64,000 nt of DNA from Pseudomonas viridiflava (GTDB lineage: Bacteria; Pseudomonadota; Gammaproteobacteria; Pseudomonadales; Pseudomonadaceae). Positions 44,575-53,628 of the stretch are shown piece by piece (positions within the stretch are counted from its first letter, which is position 1; each line of letters begins with the position of its first letter). A program made the position numbers and the translations under genes. Under the pieces are notes generated by a model. It ran no database searches. It was not told where the DNA came from and saw only the letters and a list, made by a program, of their open reading frames with translations. The stretch is from positions 930,001 to 994,000 of the forward strand of contig NZ_UUON01000001.1 of NCBI RefSeq assembly GCF_900590885.1. Reading direction: 5' to 3'.

Positions 44575-45420
44575 ATGCTCGTTCCTTTTCTCATCATGCT
44601 GCGCGAAGGCATTGAAGCCGCGCTGATCGTCGGCATCATCGCCAGCTACCTGCAACAGACCGGGCGTGGCCAATGGATGCCAGCCGTGTGGATCGGCGTG
44701 TTCCTCGCCGCCGCACTGGCGTTGCTGGTGGGTGGCGGCCTGGAATTGGTCAGCGCCGAATTCCCGCAAAAGCAGCAAGAGCTGTTCGAAGGTGTGGTCG
44801 GCCTGGTGGCCGTGGGGATCCTCAGTTCCATGGTGTTCTGGATGCGCAAGGTGGCGCGCTCCATCAAGCATTCCTTGCATGAATCCCTCGACCACGCCTT
44901 GGCCGGTTCTAGGCACCAGGTCACGGCGCTGATCCTGATGGTGTTTTTCGCCGTGGCCCGCGAAGGCCTGGAAACCGTGTTTTTCCTGCTGGCGGTCTTT
45001 CAACAGAGTGAAGGCCCGGGCGCGCCGATTGGCGCCCTGCTCGGCCTGATCCTGGCAATCATCGTCGGCTTCCTGATCTACAGCGGCAGCATGCGCCTGA
45101 ACCTCGGTGCGTTTTTCCGCTGGACTGGCCTGTTCATCCTCGTAGTCGCCGCTGGCATCCTGGCCAACTCGGTGCAGGCGTTGCACGAAGCCGGTGTGTG
45201 GAACCACTTGCAGACTGTGCTGTTCGATTTCAGCGCCGTACTGCCGATGGACAGCCCGCTGGGCTCGGTACTCGCCGGCATGTTCGGTTACCAGGAAGCA
45301 CCGACCATCAGCACCCTCGGCGCCTACCTGATCTACCTGGTGGTGGCCCTGGTGATGTTCTTCCTGCCGGCGCCGCCGCCCAAGCCCGTCGCAACAACCT
45401 CTTCCGTTTCCAGCCAGTAA
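44575..45420 (+). CDS. efeU: EfeU, high-affinity ferrous-iron permease (Ftr1 family)
   Basis: 281 residues with seven predicted transmembrane helices. The two iron-binding REGxE motifs are present: REGIEA near residue 11 and REGLET near 125. The N-terminus MLVPFLIMLREGIEAALIVG matches E. coli EfeU, so ATG 44575 is preferred to the upstream GTG. Iron is moved across the inner membrane with EfeO and EfeB, mainly in aerobic or acidic conditions. It is the first gene of a Fur-controlled operon, 10 bases before efeO. No frameshift is seen, unlike E. coli K-12. Confidence 0.93.
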   Translation: MLVPFLIMLREGIEAALIVGIIASYLQQTGRGQWMPAVWIGVFLAAALALLVGGGLELVSAEFPQKQQELFEGVVGLVAVGILSSMVFWMRKVARSIKHSLHESLDHALAGSRHQVTALILMVFFAVAREGLETVFFLLAVFQQSEGPGAPIGALLGLILAIIVGFLIYSGSMRLNLGAFFRWTGLFILVVAAGILANSVQALHEAGVWNHLQTVLFDFSAVLPMDSPLGSVLAGMFGYQEAPTISTLGAYLIYLVVALVMFFLPAPPPKPVATTSSVSSQ

Positions 45421-45430
45421 GGACCGTCCC

Positions 45431-46633
45431 TTGTCCAACCCAACCCCTCAACCGGCTTCGCCACCCCGCGCCTTGCGCTGGGCCGTGGCGGGCTCGGTGG
45501 TCGTGATGATCGCCGCCGGTGCGTTGTTCTATTACGCGTCGCAACTGGCGGCCAGCAATCGCCAGGCCAACCACAATGAAATTGCCGTGACCATCCATGG
45601 CCACGCCTGTGAGCCCAATGAACTGACCGTTCCCGCCGGGCGCGCGAGCTTTCGTATCATCAACCGCTCCGATCGGGCGGTGGAATGGGAAATCCTCGAC
45701 GGCGTGCTGGTGGTCGAAGAACGCGAGAACATCGCCCCCGGCCTGAGCCAGGTGATCAACGCCAACCTGCTGCCCGGCGACTACGCCATCACCTGCGGCC
45801 TGCTGAGCAACCCACGCGGCACCTTGCATATGACGCCAACGGCCGAGTCTGACGCCCAGGCCAAGGCCAAGCCGTCGATGGTGGCGTTTATCGGCCCGTT
45901 GTCGGAGTTCCGCGTGTACCTGAGCAGCCAGGGTAGCGCCCTGGTCAAGGCCGTGACCGCCCTGCAACAGGCGATCGACGCCGGTGACCTGGCCCAGGCC
46001 CAGGCATTCTATGTGCCGGCCCGCGAGGCTTACCAACGCCTGGCCCCCGCCTCCCAGCGCCTGGCCGAACTGGACAACGCGATCAACGCCCGCGCCGATT
46101 ATTTTGAAAAACGCGAGCAGGACCCGGCCTTCAGCGGCTTCCATCGCCTGGAATACAGCCTGTTCCAGCAACGCAGTCTCGACGGCCTGTCGCCGATTGC
46201 CCAGCGCCTGACGGCCGACGTCACCACCCTCAAGCAGCAACTGCTGGCCCAGTCGCTGCCGCCGGAGCAACTGGTGGGGATTATCGTGCGCAACCTCAAC
46301 AGCCTGGCGGACGTACGCGCCATCAGCGGTGAAGAGGAACGCTACAGCCACGTCGACCTGAACGGCTTTGCCGCCAATCTGGAAGCGGCGCACAAGGTGG
46401 TCGAGTTGATGCGCCCGCTGCTGAGCAAATCCGCCGCTGACCTGTTGCCGAAAATCGACAGCGCCCTCGCCGCCTTCGATGCCGAGCTGCAGGGTTTCAA
46501 AGTCGACAAAGGCTACGCCACGTATGACAGCGTTTCCGCCGATCAGCGCAAGCAGATCGCCGACAAGGCCAAGGCTCTGGCCGTTGCACTCGATGGAATC
46601 GACCCCGCCCTTGGCCTTTCCGGCCTGCAGTGA
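45431..46633 (+). CDS. efeO: EfeO, periplasmic iron-binding protein (cupredoxin plus M75)
   Basis: 400 residues starting with TTG behind AAGGACC. An N-terminal hydrophobic helix (about 15-37) serves as signal or anchor. A cupredoxin domain follows (about 45-135) with HGHACEPNELTVPAG, CGLL and a Met near HMTP, candidate copper or iron ligands. The M75 (imelysin-like) domain has GFHRLEYSLF, the HxxE metal site, and SGEEERYSHVDL. It delivers iron to EfeU and may oxidise it. The gene runs straight into efeB. Confidence 0.92.
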   Translation: MSNPTPQPASPPRALRWAVAGSVVVMIAAGALFYYASQLAASNRQANHNEIAVTIHGHACEPNELTVPAGRASFRIINRSDRAVEWEILDGVLVVEERENIAPGLSQVINANLLPGDYAITCGLLSNPRGTLHMTPTAESDAQAKAKPSMVAFIGPLSEFRVYLSSQGSALVKAVTALQQAIDAGDLAQAQAFYVPAREAYQRLAPASQRLAELDNAINARADYFEKREQDPAFSGFHRLEYSLFQQRSLDGLSPIAQRLTADVTTLKQQLLAQSLPPEQLVGIIVRNLNSLADVRAISGEEERYSHVDLNGFAANLEAAHKVVELMRPLLSKSAADLLPKIDSALAAFDAELQGFKVDKGYATYDSVSADQRKQIADKAKALAVALDGIDPALGLSGLQ

Positions 46634-46647
46634 AGACGACCGCATAC

Positions 46648-47949
46648 ATGAGTGATTCAGAACAGCTTAACCTCCAGCGCCGCCGCGTCCTGCTGGGCAT
46701 GGCCGCCACCGGCGCCGCGATTGCCGGCAGCAGCCTGAGCTGCTCGGCCATGGCCGCCGCCGAGCAAGTCACCACCGCACCGCGCAGCGACAAGACCCAG
46801 GACCACCACGACTTCTTCGGCCAGCACCAGAGCGGCATCGTCACCCCGCGCCCGGCCTGCGGCATGCTGGTGGCGTTCGACGTACTGGCCGCCGACCGCG
46901 AAGACCTCGAACGCCTGTTCCGCACCCTGAACGAGCGCATCGCCTTCCTGATGACCGGCGGCACCGTGCCGCAAGTCGACCCGAAACTGCCGCCCACCGA
47001 CTCTGGCATCCTCGGCCCAGTGGTCACGCCCGACAACCTGACGATTACCGTGTCAGTCGGCGAATCACTCTTCGATGAACGCTTCGGCCTCACCGCCGCC
47101 AAGCCCAAGCGCCTGAGCCGCATGGTCGGTTTCCCCAACGATGCGCTGGAACCGGCGCAGTGCCACGGCGACCTGAGCCTGCAATTCAGCTCCAATACCC
47201 CGGACACCAACATCCACGCCCTGCGCGACATCGTCAAAAACTTGCCCGACCTGCTGCTGGTGCGCTGGAAGCAGGAAGGCAGCGTACCGCCCCAGGCGCC
47301 GAGCAAGCCTGGCGAGCCGGCGCAGAGCGCGCGTAACTTCCTCGGGTTCCGTGACGGTTCGGCCAACCCGAACTCCAACGACGACGCCGCGATGAACCAG
47401 ATTGTGTGGGTGCAACCCGGCAGCGACGAACCCACCTGGGCCGCCCATGGCAGCTACCAGGCGGTGCGCATCATCCGCAACTTCGTCGAACGCTGGGACC
47501 GCACCCCGCTGCAAGAGCAGGAAAGCATCATCGGCCGCGTCAAGACCACGGGCGCGCCCATGGATGGCAAGCAGGAAAGCCAGGTCCCGGATTACAGCAA
47601 GGACCCGCAAGGCAAGTTGACCAAGCTCGATGCCCACATCCGCCTGGCCAACCCGCGTACCCCGCAGACTCAGGCCAACCTGATCCTGCGCCGGCCGTTC
47701 AACTACTCCAACGGCGTCAATAAAAACGGTCAGCTGGACATGGGGCTGTTGTTCATCTGCTACCAGGCTGACCTGGAGAAAGGCTTTATCAGCGTGCAAA
47801 CCCGGCTCAACGGCGAGCCCCTGGAGGAATACCTCAAGCCGGTCGGCGGCGGGTACTTCTTCACCTTGCCAGGCGTCACGGGGCCCAATGATTTCATTGG
47901 CCGCACGCTGCTCGCTGCAACGCATGCGCAAACCACTGCCAATACCTAA
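46648..47949 (+). CDS. efeB: EfeB, Tat-exported DyP-type haem peroxidase
   Basis: 433 residues from ATG 46648. The twin-arginine signal has RRRVLLGMAATGAAIAG near the N-terminus, ending in AMAAA. The DyP fold shows the catalytic GFRDGSANPN (Asp distal to haem), the proximal His region with FVERWDRTPLQEQE, and LLFICYQADLEKGF. It is exported folded with haem and oxidises Fe2+ or releases iron from haem for EfeU. A GTG 18 bases earlier would overlap efeO but lacks a ribosome site. Confidence 0.93.
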   Translation: MSDSEQLNLQRRRVLLGMAATGAAIAGSSLSCSAMAAAEQVTTAPRSDKTQDHHDFFGQHQSGIVTPRPACGMLVAFDVLAADREDLERLFRTLNERIAFLMTGGTVPQVDPKLPPTDSGILGPVVTPDNLTITVSVGESLFDERFGLTAAKPKRLSRMVGFPNDALEPAQCHGDLSLQFSSNTPDTNIHALRDIVKNLPDLLLVRWKQEGSVPPQAPSKPGEPAQSARNFLGFRDGSANPNSNDDAAMNQIVWVQPGSDEPTWAAHGSYQAVRIIRNFVERWDRTPLQEQESIIGRVKTTGAPMDGKQESQVPDYSKDPQGKLTKLDAHIRLANPRTPQTQANLILRRPFNYSNGVNKNGQLDMGLLFICYQADLEKGFISVQTRLNGEPLEEYLKPVGGGYFFTLPGVTGPNDFIGRTLLAATHAQTTANT

Positions 47950-47976
47950 AACAAACCCCAGAGCGGAAACCCTCCC

Positions 47977-48795
47977 ATGAAGAAGTCGTCTATCGCGTTG
48001 TCGTTGTTAATGACCCTCTCGCCGCTGGCAGCGTTTGCCGCTACCGCGCCGCTGGACCTGGTGGGCCCGGTGTCGGACTACAAGATCTACGTCACCGAAG
48101 AAATCGGTGAGCTGGTGACCCAGACCCAGGCGTTCACCGACGCCATCAACAAGGGCGACCTGGCCACCGCCAAGAAGCTCTACGCGCCGACCCGCGTGCA
48201 CTATGAGTCGATCGAGCCGATCGCCGAGCTGTTCAGCGACCTCGACGCGTCCATCGATTCGCGCGTCGACGACCACGAAAAAGGCGTGACCGCCGAAGAC
48301 TTCACCGGCTTCCACCGCATCGAGTACGCACTGTTCTCGCAAAACTCCACCAAAGGCCTGGAGGCGCTGACCGCCAAGCTCAACACCGACGTCAACGACC
48401 TGAAAACCCGTGTCGACGGCCTGACCTTCCCGCCGGAAAAAGTCGTCGGCGGTGCCGCAGCCCTGCTCGAAGAAGTCGCCGCCACCAAGATCTCCGGCGA
48501 AGAAGACCGCTACAGCCACACCGACCTGTATGACTTCCAGGGCAACATCGACGGCGCGAAGAAAATCGTCGACCTGTTCCGTGGCCAGATCGAGAAGCAG
48601 GACAAGGCCTTCCTGGCCAAGGTCGACAAGAACTTTGCCACCGTGGACAAGATCCTGGCCAAGTACAAGACCAAGGACGGCGGCTTCGAGACCTACGACA
48701 AGGTCAAGGAAAACGACCGTAAAGCCCTGGTCGGCCCGGTGAATACCCTGGCGGAAGACCTGTCGACGCTGCGTGGGAAATTGGGTTTGAACTGA
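47977..48795 (+). CDS. efeM: EfeM, M75-only EfeO-like iron-binding protein
   Basis: 272 residues. A clear signal peptide (1-21, LSPLAAFAA) is followed by the M75 domain alone, with [10 protein letters not shown] (His113 and Glu116 as the HxxE metal pair) and [19 protein letters not shown]. It lacks the cupredoxin domain found in EfeO two genes upstream. It resembles EfeM/Algp7-type proteins. It is probably soluble in the periplasm, while EfeO is tethered, so the system has two iron carriers. Gap after efeB: 27 bases. Confidence 0.9.
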   Translation: MKKSSIALSLLMTLSPLAAFAATAPLDLVGPVSDYKIYVTEEIGELVTQTQAFTDAINKGDLATAKKLYAPTRVHYESIEPIAELFSDLDASIDSRVDDHEKGVTAEDFTGFHRIEYALFSQNSTKGLEALTAKLNTDVNDLKTRVDGLTFPPEKVVGGAAALLEEVAATKISGEEDRYSHTDLYDFQGNIDGAKKIVDLFRGQIEKQDKAFLAKVDKNFATVDKILAKYKTKDGGFETYDKVKENDRKALVGPVNTLAEDLSTLRGKLGLN

Positions 48796-48808
48796 CCGCG
48801 TTCTGGTC

Positions 48809-48840
48809 AAGCCCCGGCCGTGAATCAGGCCCGGGGCTTT
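48809..48840 (+). terminator. GC-rich hairpin ending the efe operon
   Basis: AAGCCCCGG pairs with CCGGGGCTT around a 13-base loop; only three T follow. It lies between the convergent ends of efeM and the 1550-residue gene and could serve both strands. Confidence 0.55.
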
Positions 48841-48845
48841 GTGCG

Positions 48846-51800
48846 CTAAGCGCTTGCCGCCCTTAGCGGCACAAACCCTTCCAGTGGCGCACCGATCGGC
48901 AACCCGTTTTCAGAATTTCTCGCGTACCAGCTTTGACCGACCTTCACCGCGTCAATCGGCTTGGAACCGACTTTCCCCGTGACAGTTTCAGAATCTTTGT
49001 CCTCTTGCTCCACTTTCGTGCGTTTAAACACCCTGCCCGAGTTCTTTACGTTGCGCAGGCTGAAGGCCGCGCGCGCCTTTTCCTCAACGCCCAGAAGGAA
49101 ACTTCCTGGCGATAGCTTGGCTGCGTTGTTCGCCAATTTAGGGATAGCGGCGACGCCCCTACCGGCAGCGATCGTCATATCTGCCGCTCCATCCAGTGGA
49201 TTCAAAAAGCTACTGACCAACTGAACACCCTTTTCCATTACATTAAAAGCCTTGGCACCGAAGGGCGCGACGGCTTTAGTCGATTTTATCAGCGCTTTAA
49301 CTGAAGAGCCTGCGCCCCCTATTACCGCGCCGAGGCTGTCCAAGAACAATGCTTTGATCCCGTCAAAGGTGTTGCCGTTGGCCAGATCTACAATTGCCCC
49401 TACAAAGGGGATCATGCCCAGCAAGACTTTATCATTTTCGCGTGCTAGTTCTCGCTGCTCTTCCAGCGGTAACTGGCCGATGGCGAACTTCAGCATGTCA
49501 TCGCGGTGATGGATAAAGTTGCTCTGCATTATCCGATCAACAATGGCTTGAGTTCGTGCGGAAGAAAAACTGTTGGGGACAACGTCTGCCCGCGTCTTTT
49601 CCGCATCCGGCGCAGCCTCCAGTGTATCGCCCAGTTTATCGATAATGATGCCCGGCGAACTCACACCAGGACGAGGCTGCGCACTGGAGTTGTAGGCATT
49701 GAAGTCAAACGGCTGCACTGCGCCATGCTCCAGTTGGATGGGAGTAGGCCCAGTATTCAAATACGCATAGTATTTCTCAGACTTCTCAATGGTCCCTCCC
49801 AAGCTCAGGTTATCCGGCAAGTCTTTACGCCTGACTATCTTCATCTTGTCCGGGAACACCTCGTAATAGCGGATGAGACCTTTGTGTTCGCTACGAATCA
49901 ACGTCCCTTTGCGCCCTCCCCGCGCGTCAATCTGCATAGTCGTCTGATCTCTTAAGGGCACGTTAGTGACTTCTTCGCGCAAGGCAAACAGCTCGACGTT
50001 ACCCAACTCCCGCGCCTGGCGATCAGCCAGGGGCAGGTTCGTAATCATCAGTCGCGTGGTAGCGCCCAGGCCCTGCTTAAGCTTGCCCAGGTAGCTATCA
50101 ACTTCGGGGGGAACCTGGGTCTTCAGGTCGGGCAGTTTGGCAATCTTGGCATTCAGGGACGCCACGTTTTGATTAACATCGGCTTGGTCGGTCTGGCTCA
50201 GATGAGGGCTTGGGCCATATGGGGTTCTCGGGGTCTGGAGTTTGGGCACCTGCTTATCCGGAGGCAGCAACATCCAGCGATTGGGTTTGAGATCCCCGCT
50301 CATGTAAGTTTCAAGCAGAGAGCGCATTCTCGGTTCTGACAGTTTCATATTACGACGTTCATTCGGGTTGGCAATGAACACATTGATCGTTTTCAACTGT
50401 TCTTCGCTGATATCAGGAAATTCCTTTTTCAAGTTTTCCAGCGCCAATTTCTCTCGCGTAGGGAGCGGCAAATTGAATACGTCGAAGGCGTTAAGCAGTT
50501 GCTCGTGCTCGGCATTGAAACCTTTGAGTGCCTCTTGAAAATCCCCCGATTTATATTGACCGTCCAAAGACTTGGCATAAAGACCCCGCATCATGCCCCA
50601 ATCAAGCAATGTGTCAGCCCCGTAACTGGTGAACAGAGCTTCCTCTTCTGTAGTCCTTCCATCCAGCCGACTAAGGGCGATGATCTCGTTGTAATTCATA
50701 CTGCGCGTACTACCTTGCCCGCCCAGGCGTTCGGCAATGACGACACCCTGGCGCAGGTCTGACCATTCCGAGGAACCTACGCGAAGCGTGGTTGGTGTGT
50801 CGGGGATTAGAAACTCCGGCGCCGCGCTCGCGAGAAATAAATGCGCTATCAAAGGCGCGGTCTTGGGGTCGATCCGTGGATTGAGTTTGAGATGGTTTTC
50901 AATATCAGCCCGCAACTCGGCCATGGTTTTCCCGCTGTCGCCCGGCTTATACAGTTCATAGCCCGCCACGGTCCCAGGGCGCCCAGGGGCGCCAGGATCA
51001 ATCTGCAACTTGATGGCGGCGATTACCCATTGGGCGCGCTCGTTGGATGTCATCTGTGCCGTGCCGGACGCGCCGAGGTATTTACGCCTTTGAGCAATTT
51101 CCTCCGCCCACTTCAGCGCTGCAGAACTACCAACCAGCAGCTTCAGAAAATGATCGGATTGATTGCGCAGTTGCTCTGGTGTAGCACGATCCAGCATGCC
51201 TCCCACGTCCAATTCTCTCAGGATGTTATCGCCGCGCTTACGCGAGGCATCCTCATCGCTCAAACCGGCCAGAAAGGTTTTATCGGCGGCCGACATGTAA
51301 CCGGGCAACCATTTATTCACCAACAGGCCTGAGTAATTCCCCCAGGGTGCAGCCGGCTCCAGCGGCGCCAGCCAGCGGGCGACGTTCCGCACCTGCTTCA
51401 CCGTCCTGGGCTCCGGAAACCCAAAAGCTTGCAAGGCTTCGACGACAGGTACGGTTTTTGCATCGTTGCCAGCAGGCATCGGGGCGCCGGTTGCGCGCAC
51501 TTGGACGCCAGTCAGGGAAACCGCTTCGTCATCTCCCTTGTTTGCCAATAACGACGTGAGTGTTTTTGCCAGATCGGCACGCTGATCCAGTGTGTCAATA
51601 GCGTCTCTGGCGTGTTTGACCTGGCGCTCAAGCGCTGCCTTTTTAGAGGGTGGTAGTGCAGACCAATCGACCTTCGCCAGCGTCTTCTGGACCTTCATCA
51701 CATCGCCATCGCTGGCAGGCGGCTTCACGCCATACCATCTGAGGATTGCGTTACGGGAAAAGCTGTTGCTGTTGCGGTCTACATAGGGCAAGCCCTTTGC

Positions 51801-53498
51801 ATCAGGATCAAGGCCCCGTGCGGCAACGCGCAATTTTGCACTGACTTGCCGCCAGCCCGACGAATCGGAGGTGTTAAATGTTTGCATTTTCGAAACACCA
51901 TCATGGGTTACCCTGCCAGTTACCGAGTTGCCCTTGATGACCACCGTCGACGACTCCATGTTCTTTTCCTGGAGCCAGCCCTTCAATTCGTTGGTATCGA
52001 ACGCATCGCGGTATGCACTGAACAGCTTGAAGATCGTCGTGTCGGCTGGGAGTTCGACGTTTTTGTCTAACGCATTCCGCAGGGTTGAGCCGGACAGAAA
52101 AAGCTGAAGCGTTCGGTCGGCAACGGAAGACATTTCGTCCTTGCCAGGGGGCGTGTTGCTCAGCTGCGCGATGGCCGAATTCACCTGCGCAACCGTAGTG
52201 GGAGTACCGAGTTTTGAAAACGCAAGAAATTGGCGCGCGTCATATAAGGGTTGAGAGTAAAGGGCGTTACCGGTGGCGTTACTCGACGCAACGAGCTGAT
52301 CAAACTGGGTGCTGAGCGTCTCGATTGCAGTTTGCTCGTCGAAGCTGCCGCCGAGCTGGACCTTGTTGATCTCGTCCGCCAGCAAGCCTTGCAGGATGAT
52401 CCAACGGTTACCTGAATCGCGCCGTTCCAGATTCCCATCGGATATCCGGTAAAGATTATCGGTACCACCGAATCCGGTCTTTTCAATGAATGTCTTGAAT
52501 GCAGGCGCTGCCAGCCATTCCGCAAAACGCGCGCGTGGCCCCCGGCTGCTGCGCGCCAACGATGACGTGGGTTTTACATCAACGAATTCGCCCTTGAGGT
52601 TGAGCGTGCTTTGCGCTGCTTTGTTGTTGACCAGAGCCTGCAGCTGCGATGCCACTTGCGAACGCGTATCAAGGTCGCTGTTCTCCCGCACGAGCTGTTT
52701 GTACTGTTTGCTCCAACTGACACGTTGTTCGTCGGTTATTGCCGGCCAGCCCTCCTTTTCGAGCTGTATGCCAAGCTGTTGCCGGTCTTTCGGGAGGCTG
52801 GGAGGTTTCACACCGTAAAAACCAAGAAGGGTATTGACGTGAATAAAACCCCTTCTAACGTCAGGCAGAAACACCCCATCGGCATCGGTAGATAGCCTGC
52901 GCACTGCTGCGCAGACCTTTGCGCTGACCTCCCTCCAGCCGGATCCATCGACAGTGGTAAACCTCTGGGTTTGAGTTTTCCCATCGACATTCACGATGCC
53001 TTCAACCCGATCGCTCAAGACCCGCACCGTCGATAAATCGAATTTCCTGGACTTTAACCAGGCCTGCACCTTTGGGTCGCGCACCGCTTTACTAAAAGCA
53101 TCGATGAACGGTTTGATCGAGGCATCTTCAGGAATAGGATCGTAGAAAGGCAGGATGTTGGTCAGAGAGTGGGTAAGCGCTTTCTGCAGGCTTTCATCGG
53201 CTTTTTTTGCGGCTGCGGGTGCGGGAAAAGCAGGCCTTTTGCGTTTTGTTTCGCTCAGCCCCTCGGAGCCTTTTGATGCAAGTGCGCGCTTATTGCGTAC
53301 CGAAGGCAGCTCAACCCTGGCCTGCACCAACTGTCCGCCGCGCTGACGGAGTGCGCCGGTACCCGGCGCGGTCTCAGTCTCGGCCACTGCGCTCTGAGGG
53401 AGGGGTGAAGCGGCAGGATCGAGCGGCGCCGTGCTTTTACCGATGCCTGCCGAAAAATAGGAAGACGTGGACGTACGATTACTGGCAATTGTTGACAT
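48846..53498 (-). CDS. 1550-residue protein with an internal duplication, candidate toxin/effector
   Basis: The N-terminus is Ser/Thr/Ala/Pro-rich with no signal peptide (MSTIASNRTSTSSYFSAGIG), like many injected effectors. Residues about 120-305 repeat at about 480-665: GSGWREVSAKV with SSGWRQVSAKL, and GFYGVKPPS with RWYGVKPPA, an offset of about 360. The middle is helical. Around 1370-1450 there are hydrophobic glycine-rich stretches (MIPFVGAIVDLANGNTFDGI, ALFLDSLGAVIGGAGSS) that could insert in membranes; this recalls large Pseudomonas DUF6543/dermonecrotic-type toxins, but I am not certain. Base composition is visibly less GC-rich than the neighbours, which fits transfer. No chaperone, secretion or immunity gene is adjacent. 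Confidence 0.7.
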   Translation of the reverse strand: MSTIASNRTSTSSYFSAGIGKSTAPLDPAASPLPQSAVAETETAPGTGALRQRGGQLVQARVELPSVRNKRALASKGSEGLSETKRKRPAFPAPAAAKKADESLQKALTHSLTNILPFYDPIPEDASIKPFIDAFSKAVRDPKVQAWLKSRKFDLSTVRVLSDRVEGIVNVDGKTQTQRFTTVDGSGWREVSAKVCAAVRRLSTDADGVFLPDVRRGFIHVNTLLGFYGVKPPSLPKDRQQLGIQLEKEGWPAITDEQRVSWSKQYKQLVRENSDLDTRSQVASQLQALVNNKAAQSTLNLKGEFVDVKPTSSLARSSRGPRARFAEWLAAPAFKTFIEKTGFGGTDNLYRISDGNLERRDSGNRWIILQGLLADEINKVQLGGSFDEQTAIETLSTQFDQLVASSNATGNALYSQPLYDARQFLAFSKLGTPTTVAQVNSAIAQLSNTPPGKDEMSSVADRTLQLFLSGSTLRNALDKNVELPADTTIFKLFSAYRDAFDTNELKGWLQEKNMESSTVVIKGNSVTGRVTHDGVSKMQTFNTSDSSGWRQVSAKLRVAARGLDPDAKGLPYVDRNSNSFSRNAILRWYGVKPPASDGDVMKVQKTLAKVDWSALPPSKKAALERQVKHARDAIDTLDQRADLAKTLTSLLANKGDDEAVSLTGVQVRATGAPMPAGNDAKTVPVVEALQAFGFPEPRTVKQVRNVARWLAPLEPAAPWGNYSGLLVNKWLPGYMSAADKTFLAGLSDEDASRKRGDNILRELDVGGMLDRATPEQLRNQSDHFLKLLVGSSAALKWAEEIAQRRKYLGASGTAQMTSNERAQWVIAAIKLQIDPGAPGRPGTVAGYELYKPGDSGKTMAELRADIENHLKLNPRIDPKTAPLIAHLFLASAAPEFLIPDTPTTLRVGSSEWSDLRQGVVIAERLGGQGSTRSMNYNEIIALSRLDGRTTEEEALFTSYGADTLLDWGMMRGLYAKSLDGQYKSGDFQEALKGFNAEHEQLLNAFDVFNLPLPTREKLALENLKKEFPDISEEQLKTINVFIANPNERRNMKLSEPRMRSLLETYMSGDLKPNRWMLLPPDKQVPKLQTPRTPYGPSPHLSQTDQADVNQNVASLNAKIAKLPDLKTQVPPEVDSYLGKLKQGLGATTRLMITNLPLADRQARELGNVELFALREEVTNVPLRDQTTMQIDARGGRKGTLIRSEHKGLIRYYEVFPDKMKIVRRKDLPDNLSLGGTIEKSEKYYAYLNTGPTPIQLEHGAVQPFDFNAYNSSAQPRPGVSSPGIIIDKLGDTLEAAPDAEKTRADVVPNSFSSARTQAIVDRIMQSNFIHHRDDMLKFAIGQLPLEEQRELARENDKVLLGMIPFVGAIVDLANGNTFDGIKALFLDSLGAVIGGAGSSVKALIKSTKAVAPFGAKAFNVMEKGVQLVSSFLNPLDGAADMTIAAGRGVAAIPKLANNAAKLSPGSFLLGVEEKARAAFSLRNVKNSGRVFKRTKVEQEDKDSETVTGKVGSKPIDAVKVGQSWYARNSENGLPIGAPLEGFVPLRAASA

Positions 53499-53628
53499 TC
53501 TAAGTTCTCTTCACGGTTAAGGTCGCGAGAGTTCTTGTCCCTAAGAACGGTCAACCGGAAGAGTAGGAGGCGAAGCAGCTTAGACGTGTAGGCGTATTCT
53601 TATCCTTAACCACTGAAACCGAAACAGG

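Noticed and set aside
53499..53628. HrpL box upstream of the 1550-residue gene
   Set aside because: No GGAACC with CCAC at the right distance on the minus strand; only a GTTCTT/AAGAAC dyad at 53531-53548.
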